Positions 35,501 through 44,500 of a stretch of DNA of 64,000 nucleotides are shown here, piece by piece. This DNA comes from Branchiostoma floridae (Eukaryota > Chordata > Leptocardii > Amphioxiformes > Branchiostomatidae), in assembly GCF_000003815.2 (NCBI RefSeq), contig NC_049980.1, positions 26,292,951 to 26,356,950 of the forward strand. Direction: 5' to 3'. The notes under the pieces are model-generated. The model ran no database searches, was not told the origin of the DNA, and saw nothing but the letters and a program-made list of their open reading frames with translations. The stretch's first letter is position 1. Every line of letters begins with the position of its first letter. The position numbers and the translations under genes were made by a program.

Positions 35501-37790
35501 CAGTCTCGCCAGCATTGTTGAAGGCTGACTGTTGCAATTTAGTTGTCTTGCCCAGTCTCATGTGAGAAATTTATATAGAATAAATTGTCTTCCTTGCTCT
35601 TGCAGGTGGACCCAGTAAAGCTGTGGAAAACCGTTAAGTTGGTTCTATTCAATCAGTTCATTGTAACTGGCCTCGTGATCTTCCTCACTGCGCCGACCCT
35701 CTTCCACTGGAGGGGCATGCCGTGTGGCCGGGAGCTCCCGTGGTTCCACTGGGTCCTGGTGGAGCTGATTGTGTTTGTGCTGGTGGAGGAGGTCATGTTC
35801 TACTATTCCCACAGGTCAGTCCCACTCCTTACAAACATGTATCAGCCACCTCCTACTCTTCTATTAATTACACTATCATGGGAAAATTCCAACCCATCAC
35901 CAATAGGTAACATCACATCACATCACCACCTCCTCTACTACTCCACTACTCACTCTCATAGGTCAGTCCCACTCCTTACAAACATGTAGCAGCCACCTCC
36001 TACTCTTCTACTCACACTAGTCATAGGAAAAGTCCAACTCCTCACCGACAGGTAACATCACATCACCACCTACTCTACTACTCACTCTAACAGATCAGTC
36101 CCACTCCTTACAAACATGTAGCAGCCACCTACTACTCTTCTACTTTTTTTCTATTCAATTAAAACTTCAGCCTTTGAATTAGCAGCTGACCTTAAGGGTG
36201 CTGATGTATGTCGCTACTACTTGGCAATTAACCTGTGACATGTTAATTCCCCAGACTGCTGCACCAGCCTGCTATGTATAAGCGGATTCATAAGAAGCAC
36301 CATGAGTGGACAGCGCCCATCGGGATTGTGGCTGTGTATGCCCACCCTGTAGAGCACATCCTGTCCAACGTGCTTCCTGTAGCTGCAGGTAAGAACCTTT
36401 CTCACCTGTACTCCCTTGCAGACACCTGTTCCTGTACACAACTGTAACTGTACTCATCTGTATCATCTGTCACAGATGATACAGATGTATGAATTACAAA
36501 CCCTTTTCATCTGTACAGTAAGAACTATTTTTGTCTGTACCTTTTTTTATCTAGCCTTTTGTTTTGTCTGTTTGCTGTACTCTGTTTGTTGTAAATTTTG
36601 ATTGTATCCTTATTGTATCCCAGTACAGTAGAAGCCGCTTAATTGCACGGCCTATTTGCCAGTAAATTTCGTGCAATTATCCGACTGGTGCAATAATGCG
36701 AAGTTATCTTGCTTGACCGCACTGTTTGGCGATTTTAGGATTCCGTGCAGTTAACAGAAGTGTGCGTTTATCCAGTGTGCAATTAACTGGCTTCTACTGT
36801 ATTATTTGTATCTTCTAGTGTAGCCTGTCTGCTGTACCCTGGCTGTATCTTATGATGTTTGTTGTCCAGGTCCTATCCTGATGGGGTCCCATGTGGCAAC
36901 CGTCTGGCTGTGGTTCTGTCTGGCTCTCACCACCACGTCCATCTCCCACAGCGGCTACCACTTCCCCCTGCTGCCCTCCCCCGAGGCACACGACTTCCAC
37001 CATGCCAAGTAAGTACAGATGAACTTGTTTATAGCAACCACTCAGCAGCAAAAGTGGTCATTGTAGGTATGAAGTCACTGTAGAGGGGAAACTTGTATAC
37101 ATTCTATTGTTTTAATGAGCTTACTCAGTGCAAGGCCACATGGAGCATTTCTGGACACTGAAATAGTGCTCACTGTTGCAGCACTTCTCCCAAAATCAGA
37201 AACATCAAGCCTAGGAAAGCTAGACTGACTTACTCGATACATGAAGCAGGGGTTACGAAGGCTGCTCAGGAAATTACCCACCAGAATGGTTTTGATCCAC
37301 ATTGGGAAGGACCCCTACTCTTTTCGAATGGGTTTCAACAGCCTTTAGGCATAAAACACCAGCTTTGCTGGCATGCTTTGTGGCAGCAGCTGGTGATGTT
37401 ACATTGAATGATCTGGCAAACCTAACCTTTGCACATCTTACTGCAAAACTCCTCAAGCCAAACACATGACTCCATTTGATACCTTATCCTCACCTTGTGA
37501 TGTTGTTGCTCCCCAGGTTTAACCAGTGCTACGGTGTGATGGGTGTTCTGGACCGTCTGCACGGGACAGACGAGCAGTTCCGCCGTAACAAGGCCTACGA
37601 GCGGCACATCATGCTGTTGGGACTGACCCCGCTGTCCTGGTCTGTCCCAGACAAACCCAAGGTCAGCAAGGAGACCCTGTCCTGCCGCAAGATGTCTTGT
37701 CATGAGTCTTCCTGCCACCAAACGTCTTGCCAGAGTCCCGGAGTGTTGACATGTGGCCAGGCCGAAGACAAGAACGGGAAGACAAACTAG
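32567..37790 (+). CDS. FAXDC2-like fatty acid hydroxylase-superfamily protein, eight exons
   Basis: Predicted exons: 32567-32611, 33455-33558, 33837-33940, 34110-34231, 35606-35814, 36255-36388, 36870-37008 and 37517-37790. All are GT-AG and in frame, giving 376 aa. The short first exon (MQTKPEETGRDREQQ) is the least certain part, chosen because it gives an ATG, a good donor and the right phase. The protein is an integral membrane enzyme of the sterol desaturase/fatty acid hydroxylase superfamily. The histidine clusters that bind the di-iron centre are present: HRLLH (194-198), HKKHH (207-211), HPVEH (225-229), HSGYH (266-270) and HDFHH (280-284). Several hydrophobic segments precede them. 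FNQCYGVMGVLDRLHGTD and RNKAYERH are close to vertebrate FAXDC2, which is reported to act in the ER in sterol metabolism; the exact reaction here is not shown. The C-terminus carries an extra cysteine-rich tail. Two introns contain donor-derived arrays and one carries a nested transposon. Confidence 0.9.
32677..32701. repeat. GT dinucleotide microsatellite
   Basis: About 12 GT units in intron 1 of the FAXDC2-like gene. Confidence 0.95.
32827..32853. repeat. Short palindrome GCAAGGAGGTT..ATCTCCTTGC
   Basis: A 27-base palindrome. The half-site CCAAGGAGGTT or a close variant recurs at 39124, 46851, 49501 and (with TCTCCTTGC again) 53469-53492, suggesting mobile-element ends or solo insertions. 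Confidence 0.5.
33543..33715 (+). repeat. Donor-derived array after FAXDC2-like exon 2
   Basis: The exon ends ACTATCACCTG at 33558 with donor GTAAGC. The intron repeats ATCACCTGGTAAGCATGGCA plus ACCACA several times (near 33596, 33622 and 33669), each with a candidate donor; variants read CACTTGATAAGC and CACCTGGTATGC. Confidence 0.85.
34491..34590. other. Assembly gap, 100 N
   Basis: Placeholder gap inside the left end of the nested mariner element. Confidence 0.99.
34667..34966 (-). pseudogene. Truncated mariner transposase, N-terminal part
   Basis: A 99-codon frame starting MEPVECRAVIRFLYLKGRTP. It contains the helix-turn-helix region typical of mariner/SETMAR-type transposases (IRFLYLKGRTPKKTFDEIN, then SYDLVKRWHPEFKRG and APRPGRPS). 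The catalytic DDD region is absent: after about 70 residues the frame drifts, and the element ends within 300 bases. A non-functional relic. Confidence 0.8.
35310..35410. repeat. Dispersed repeat, copy B
   Basis: Partner of 17340-17460 (ACTCACCCAAGTTTTTGACT, TCTTTGTCAAGGAATG), in FAXDC2-like intron 4 just after the outer element. Confidence 0.65.
35800..36135 (+). repeat. Donor-derived array after FAXDC2-like exon 5
   Basis: The exon ends TACTATTCCCACAG at 35814 with donor GTCAGT. Copies of ACTCACTCTCATAGGTCAGT followed by CCCACTCCTTACAAACATGT recur at about 35945-35985 and 36080-36120, with shorter relatives between. Each reproduces the exon end, the donor and the first 25 intron bases. Confidence 0.88.
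36626..36799. mobile_element. Pogo/Tigger-like MITE
   Basis: Inverted ends CAGTAGAAGCCGCTTAATTG and, inverted from the right, CAGTAGAAGCCAGTTAATTG, flanked by TA on both sides. 174 bases, no coding capacity, in FAXDC2-like intron 6. Confidence 0.85.
37340..37455. repeat. Dispersed repeat, copy A
   Basis: Similar to 44378-44500: both contain ACACCAGCTTTGC, GGCAGCAGCTGGT.AT.TTACA and TTTGCA.ATCT.. CTGCAA. It lies in FAXDC2-like intron 7. Family unknown. Confidence 0.65.
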
Positions 37791-37829
37791 TAATACAAGG
37801 AGTCTATACGTCAAATTAATATATGCTTA

Positions 37830-39065
37830 TGCGTATCAATGCAAAACCTAGTAACATGTAAGACAGTACAAGTGTGTAACATGTACCAGTGAACAACTTA
37901 GGAACATGTACCAGAGTGATACTGATCTTGAGTAATATGTACCAGTGTACAACCTAGTATAGTAACACATTCTACTGTATAACTCAGTAACATGTACCAC
38001 AGTAAAACTTGGTAACACATCGTACAACTTGGTAACATGTCCAACCTAGTAACATGTACATGTACATGTACTACTGTGCAGCTTAGTACTAGTAATGTGT
38101 ACTACTGTGCATGAACCTGAGCACAACCCAGTAACCTGCACCAGCATCCAACCTTGTAACAGGTGCCAGTGTACAACCTATAAACATGTACCAATGGACA
38201 ACCTAGTAATGTACCAGTGGACAACCTAGTAACTTGTACCAATGCAGAATCTAGTACTATACCAGTGTGCAACCTAGTAACTTATCGTCTTGTACAGTCT
38301 AGTATAATTACGAGCACTAGTAACTTGTGTAAGAAAGGAGTAGAAACAGAAAGAAAAAACATGTCGACACCCGGGATTGAACCTGGGCCGACAGATCACA
38401 AACCAAGCAGTGCTAACCACTACGCTATAAAGGGCTGACCAACCCATTGGCATGGTTGTTAGGCGATACTTAACCCCCCCCACTGTTACACTTGTAGTGT
38501 TGTACCAGTGGACAATCTTGTAATGCACCAGTGGATTACCTAGTAACATACCAGTGGACAACTTTGTAACATGTACCAGTGGACAACCTTGTAACCTGTA
38601 CCAGTGCCGTGGTCAACCTAGTAACTTTCCAGTAGAGTCAACATACCAGTGCACAACCTGTAACTTGTAGCAGTTGACAACCTAGTAACGTGTACCAGTG
38701 GACAACCTAGTAACATGTACCAGTGGACAACCTAGTAATGTGTACCAGTGGACAACCTAGTAACATGTACCAGCGGACAACCTAGTAACTTTCCAGTAGA
38801 CAACATACCAGTGAACAACCTGTAACTTGTAGCAGTTGACAACCTAGTAACATGTACCAGTGGACAACCTTGTAACATGTACCAGTGGACAACCTTGTAA
38901 GCTGTACCAGTGGTCAACCTAGTAACTTTCCAGTAGACAACCTACCAGTGCACAACCTGTAACAGTTGATGACAACCTAGTAACATGCACCAGGTGTGGA
39001 CAACCTAGAAACATGTACCAGTTGACAACCTAGTAACGTGTACCAGTGGACAACCAAGTAACATG
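37830..39065. repeat. 1.2 kb minisatellite, unit GTGGACAACCTAGTAACATGTACCA
   Basis: About 45 degenerate 25-base units, interrupted once by a tRNA-like segment (about 38330-38450). The unit resembles the stop-codon region of the FAXDC2-like gene (AAGACAAACTAGTAATACAA at 37779), from which it may have grown. It begins 40 bases after the stop. Confidence 0.9.
38360..38437 (-). repeat. tRNA-like segment (SINE head or tRNA relic)
   Basis: On the minus strand it has an A-box-like TAGCGTAGTGGTTAGCACTG and a B-box GGTTCAATCC 30 bases later, the spacing of internal pol III promoters. The flanking acceptor arms do not pair well, so I read it as the 5' end of a tRNA-derived SINE rather than a working tRNA gene. 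Confidence 0.55.
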
Positions 39066-39195
39066 GGCAAGGCACAGTTGTTCCCATTTTGAACATGCTA
39101 TGTACATAGAAGTTGTACACCCAAGGAGGTTATAGCCATAGAACAACACACTGGACTATTGTATGCACCTCTTAGCAGCAAATCTTGTGCATAAA

Positions 39196-39608
39196 TAGGG
39201 GTGGGTACCAGTACAGAAAATCCAGGTCTGGTTCAGGTCCAGAGGATCAGGTCCAAGTCTGGACCTGAACATGGACCTGATTCAGTATGTGAAAACTTGT
39301 GAATGGATGATACTCAAAACAATGGTCCATTTCGCTACAAAGAAATCTGGTTTTTGGAGTATCCGACTCCCACTGGTGTTTTAAAATCGTACAAGGCTAA
39401 CTACCTCTGTACAATTTACTTGGTAAATGACTATACATTCTACTTTGCTCTTGCTATTAACCTTGACCGATAAGCCCCAAAACGTGTGAATGCCTGATCA
39501 TATAATCTGTTTATTTTCCAATAGGTCCAACATCCGGTCTACCAAATTTTTTCAGGACCGGTCCAATACGAAAAAAAAAACGGTTTTGTACTGGTACACC
39601 AACCCCTA
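39196..39608. mobile_element. hAT-type MITE with 8-bp target duplication
   Basis: Begins TAGGGGTGGGTACCAGTACA and ends GTACTGGTACACCAACCCCTA (inverted). It is flanked by TGCATAAA (39188-39195) and TGCATAAG (39609-39616), an 8-base duplication with one mismatch, as in hAT elements. No transposase. Confidence 0.88.
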
Positions 39609-40184
39609 TGCATAAGTGTACTCTGTAACCTGTGGCTGTAATGTGACTTTGTGCCAAATGGTAAAAATAAATGCTGCACTTCTAGTGATGGGATTTACAG
39701 AGTCATGGTATCTGCATGGGCCCTTATCATGGATAGCTGCTATCTATGCTTGTAAGTTATCTGCTGGGTCCTTCTATATTACAGAATACTGTTACCTTCT
39801 TCCTGACCATCTCGGAAGGTAGTATTAAAATTCAGGAACAAAATGGAGCTTACCGTTTTCAGGTGTTATAAAGCAATGGATCATAACATGTACAAACTTT
39901 TCACAGATTAGAATCCATCTTTCCTCTGACTGCATGGGAAGGTCGACATGCATTCCTTCTTCCTGGCTTTGATTAACTAAAGATTTGATTCATAATCTCA
40001 TCATCATCATATAAGTCTAGATACTCTGATGAGAAACATGGAAACTGGCACCAATCAACAAGTACTCTGGGCAAATGTTCTTCAGAAAATTCCTGTTAGG
40101 AAGGGGAAAAGAGATTTGAAATGTATGGTTGTGAATATGTTTTTCATAAATCACCATATGAATCTAAGGAAAGTTCATTAACTC

Positions 40185-40444
40185 CTCTGATTGGCTGCTG
40201 TAAGGCTGCAGTGCTGTGATTGGTGTCTCGTGATATGATTCGCTCTGATTGGCTGATGGAATTCTCGAACCTGCGCTGTGGATTTGAAAACACCGCGCGA
40301 CCGGAAGGGGAGGGGAGAGCAGCCAAACATTCGTACCTGCGCCCAGGGAACCTGAAAACAATAACAATATTGCACCGTCTTACAATATTTACCTCTATCT
40401 GACGTGCCGCCCGGCATGAACGGAAAGGATATGTGCGACTGAAG
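40185..40444 (+). promoter_or_regulatory. DCAF12-like promoter and first untranslated exon
   Basis: Three GATTGG words (inverted CCAAT boxes) at 40189, 40218 and 40247 are spaced 29 bases apart. They are followed by an ETS-type CCGGAAG at 40301 in a GC-rich stretch. A good donor GAAG/GTAAGT follows at 40444/40445 and would join to the acceptor at about 41476. A nine-codon upstream ORF (40416-40442) lies in this exon. The transcript start itself is not visible. Confidence 0.55.
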
Positions 40445-41476
40445 GTAAGTCCAAAATATGCTCAAAATGTCGTGTCGACGTCCCACAGTGAGACTGAGAG
40501 AACGCGTCCGCTACACGACAGCTGATCAGAAACAAAAGTGCACTAGGTGTCTCAGCCTTACATGTATGACCAAGGGGGTGAAAGAAATTATGACTTCGCT
40601 ACGTTTTTTTCTCAACAGGTAAGTCAGTAGTATCATGCTTTCATTTCCGTATCAGTCCCTCGCATCACCTCCACGAATGTCGTGTCTCAGTGACGTTTCG
40701 TCATCTGCCCCCCTCCCCCAGCAACTCACTACGCAGTTACGTTGTGGAAAGGAATTTAGTCTTGCTGCCTTGTACCAAGAGGTTTTAAAACCTTGCTTGT
40801 ACGTGACGAAGTTTTTCTATCTGTCACTATACATTTTGGTATCATATAGCTAGTATACTCAATGAACGGCCATGTACATAGTCACGTCTTTTTTTGTTTT
40901 TGGTTTCTGCACGTTGCACTTTATTTTTCCTCACGCCACCGGCCGCACGGACCTGCACCTCACCTGGATGTGATGCTCTAATTATGGGCTTTGTCCAGTA
41001 CCCTATTGAGATGAGATTGAATGCATGCCAAAAGTTTTTGAGCTGAAGCTCAACCCCTATTTTACATACACTACATCATGTACTGAGCTGAGTGAATAGC
41101 ACAATTTTCAGCCTTCCATCAGATAAAGCCTACACTGTAGCTGGCAGCTGACTATCTTCTTGCATAAACTAAGCTTTGTAATGCTTGTTTCTGCATGTTG
41201 CTTTTGCATATAACAAAATCTTGTAACTAAAGTTATTCTTGATACAAAGTCTGTCCTGTTTATCATTGAATGCTGTTTACATTTCCCTCATAATCTGTGT
41301 TTTCTACAAGTTGTAGGACCTGGTATGTACTTTGCCTAAGGACATGCAGTCACAAATTCTCTGCTATATGCAATGTTTAACTTGTGTTCAGTTGACATGA
41401 TCTCATGACTTGTTGTTTAGTCAACATACATTAAAGTATATGATTAATTCATGGCTTTCCTTTCACACACCTACAG

Positions 41477-41592
41477 GTGTTCCCATGGCATGCTGTGGAT
41501 GTCAGCATTCCATCATGTAGAGAAAGAAACACCTGTGTGTTAGAACTTGCCCTTTAATTTCATCACACCTGGACTGGAGGAAGAGGCAGACC
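41477..41592 (+). other. 5' UTR part of the DCAF12-like gene with a small upstream ORF
   Basis: Starts after a CCTACAG acceptor. A 12-codon ORF (MACCGCQHSIM, stop TAG near 41518) precedes the main start and is in the same frame, so the main ORF cannot be extended further upstream in this exon. Confidence 0.5.
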
Positions 41593-44500
41593 ATGTCAGT
41601 GTTTGAGTGCATGCAGAGAAGACAGTATGGGTATGAGGCGCCCCCTAACAACATTCTCATGAACTACGCCTCTAGAAAAATGCCCCTTCTTTTTGAGGAG
41701 AGGGAGTACCATTTGGGGATGCTGAACAAAGTCTTTGCTGCGCAATGGCTATCAGCAAACCAAGTGGTCTGTGCAACCAAGTGCAATAAGGTTGGTTAAT
41801 GAGCTGCTGCTTATTAACCATTAGTGTATGCTAAAATATGTTTGAGAAATTCAACAATGCTATGTCTTGGTGGAAAAACTAAACTTTACTTAACCAACAC
41901 TANNNNNNNNNNNNNNNNNNNNNNNNNNNNNNNNNNNNNNNNNNNNNNNNNNNNNNNNNNNNNNNNNNNNNNNNNNNNNNNNNNNNNNNNNNNNNNNNNN
42001 NNGGAGTCGGCTGAAAATTTGGGGTAAGTCCCAATTAATCTTAGTGTTGGTTAAGTAAAGTTTAGTTTTTCCACAATGTCATTTACCAACACAGATGAAC
42101 TTTCATGCTAAAATGCTATGTCTTACTTACTCTTATGAATTTGCTATCACAATCCAGATTTCAAATGCACCAAGCAAATTTTTTGTGACACACCAGATAC
42201 TCTTGTACAGTTGGGATGTATGTGGTAAGTGGTTCATATGTAGTCTCCTGGGGCATGCTGCTAGAAAAAAAAAGAAACATTGCTGTCATTATTATGCCCA
42301 CCAATTTTCTCTCGTGTATATCAGCCATAGATGAAAATGATGCTTTTGCAATAACAACAAATTTCTTTTTTCTCTAGTTGTTTGTTCTGGACCTGAAGAC
42401 AGGAAAGCAAGTCTTAATCCCCTGCCTGCAGGGCTCTCCTTCGGAAAACGTGAGGGGTGCAGAGCACTGTGGCATCCACAGCGTCGCTATCAACCCCTCC
42501 GGCACCCTGCTGGCCACGGGTGGGGAGGATCCTCTCACCCTGGCCATCTACAGACTACCCAGCTTTGACCCACGGCATATAGGCCAGGTGGGTCACGGTT
42601 GTACTGTACACAGGTTAGAAGAGGTCATAAGCACTAGAGGAGGCAAAAGCGCATATGAACCCCATATTTCCTAGCCTGAGTATCATCCTCCGTAGTAACC
42701 GCTGGCTCACAACTTTCACTTGCTGTGGTTAGCAAGCAAAAGTCGTGAGCCAGCGGTTACTACGGAGGATGATACTCAGGCTACATATTTCCAGCCCTGT
42801 GATGACTCTATTAATCTTGTCTATGACTCTATTTGAGTTTATAGGGCTGTCTCTATAGCTCTAAATTTTTTTTCGTCCAATATTGCTGATATTCATTGTC
42901 AAATTTGTCAACCTTATTGTAGGAATGTATTTCATCTGGTCANNNNNNNNNNNNNNNNNNNNNNNNNNNNNNNNNNNNNNNNNNNNNNNNNNNNNNNNNN
43001 NNNNNNNNNNNNNNNNNNNNNNNNNNNNNNNNNNNNNNNNNNTTCATGTCATGAAATTAAAGATTTTGCGACAGACGAGATGATTATTTTTTCATCAAAA
43101 CACGCAAATTTCCGACTCAGCACGGAGGGCGGTCCCTTGAAACAGTCATGTCAAAGACAGATACCTGGCACAGATCATTCAATCTTCCTTCCTACCCAGG
43201 GCTGCCATGATGACTGGATCTTCTCCATAGTTTGGTTGGATGACAAGTTTCTGGTCACAGGTCAGTCTAGTTGCCATGGTAACACTGTCAATCATTATCA
43301 CCCATGTCAGAGTATAAGTTTAAAACTTAATCAGTTAACCATCATATAGCTGACAATCAGTCTGAATTGTTCGTCAGAAAGTTAGGATACAAAAATTTCT
43401 TTGCTGTGATGGTTTCTGTACTCAGGTTACCAACAGATATTGTTTTGCTGTTGCAGGTTCAAGAGACAGCTCTGTGGCTGTCTGGAAGATTGGGGACAGC
43501 TCACAGACAGAACAGCCTTCTGTGAGGGAACAGCCATATAGCCAGGCAGGTGCAGACAGCAGCACAGAACAGCCATGTAGTCAGCCTGCCGAGGACAGTG
43601 ATGTTAATCTCCCAACCTACTCCAACATTCAGCCTGTCCTGAAGAAGACTTGCTGTCTGGGTGAGAAGGTGCGGGCTGTGGTGTTCAACAGAAGATCTGA
43701 GGTGGGTGTATTTGAGCTGTAGTGTCCAACAGAAGATCTGAAGTGGGCGTATTTGAGCTGTAGTGTCCAAGAGGACAACTGCAGTGCATGTATATGTGAA
43801 CTGGTCCTGGAGTTCTGAGGTGGGTATATTTAGCATATGGGCATGAATATGCAAATAAAGATCATCATTATACACATGTACCAGATCTAAGTTGGGTATA
43901 TGTGAACAGATCTAAGTTGGGATAGATGAGCTGTTGTGTTCAACAGGAGATCTAAAGTCGGTAAACATGAATAGGGTGGCCTGGCCTGTTATAAAACCAC
44001 TTGCATTACTTTTTAACCCTCTGACCTCGTATTTGTGAGGTGTGGTGTGGCTGAGACAATAAAGGTTTCTATCGTAGTCAATATTGGTGTTATGTATATA
44101 TGGGTCCAGGAGAACCTGCAGAGGGGGAGTGGATGACATGAAAGTATGACTAGTCTAACAGCTCCCACAGTGCATGCTATCTTTCTGGTAGCTTGACTCT
44201 TTTCTTTCTTATTCAGGAGCTGGTGGGACTAACTTCAAATGGTTACATTAATGTTTGGAATGTCAACGGCATGAAAGAGGTGAGAAGATTGCTTAAAATC
44301 ATGTTCTGGTGTACATGTACATGTGTATCTGTATCTGTATCTATATCACAGAAGTTACAGCACCTTCCGTTATTGCCGGTATAACTGCCCTTCGTTGTAA
44401 CACACCAGCTTTGCAAACACGTGGTGAGGCAGCAGCTGGTTATATTACACTGAACGATCCGGCACACCTAGCTTTTGCAAATCTATCTGCAAGCGTTCTT

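Larger units (their letters stand above)
37791..40184. other. Region between the FAXDC2-like and DCAF12-like genes
   Basis: Contains the 3' end of the FAXDC2-like transcript, a 1.2 kb minisatellite, a tRNA-like insert and a hAT MITE. An AATAAA near 39666 is a possible distant poly(A) signal. No further gene seen. Confidence 0.6.

Noticed and set aside
38360-38437. Functional tRNA gene
   Set aside because: A and B boxes are present, but I could not pair a 7-base acceptor stem, so it is listed as a SINE-like relic.
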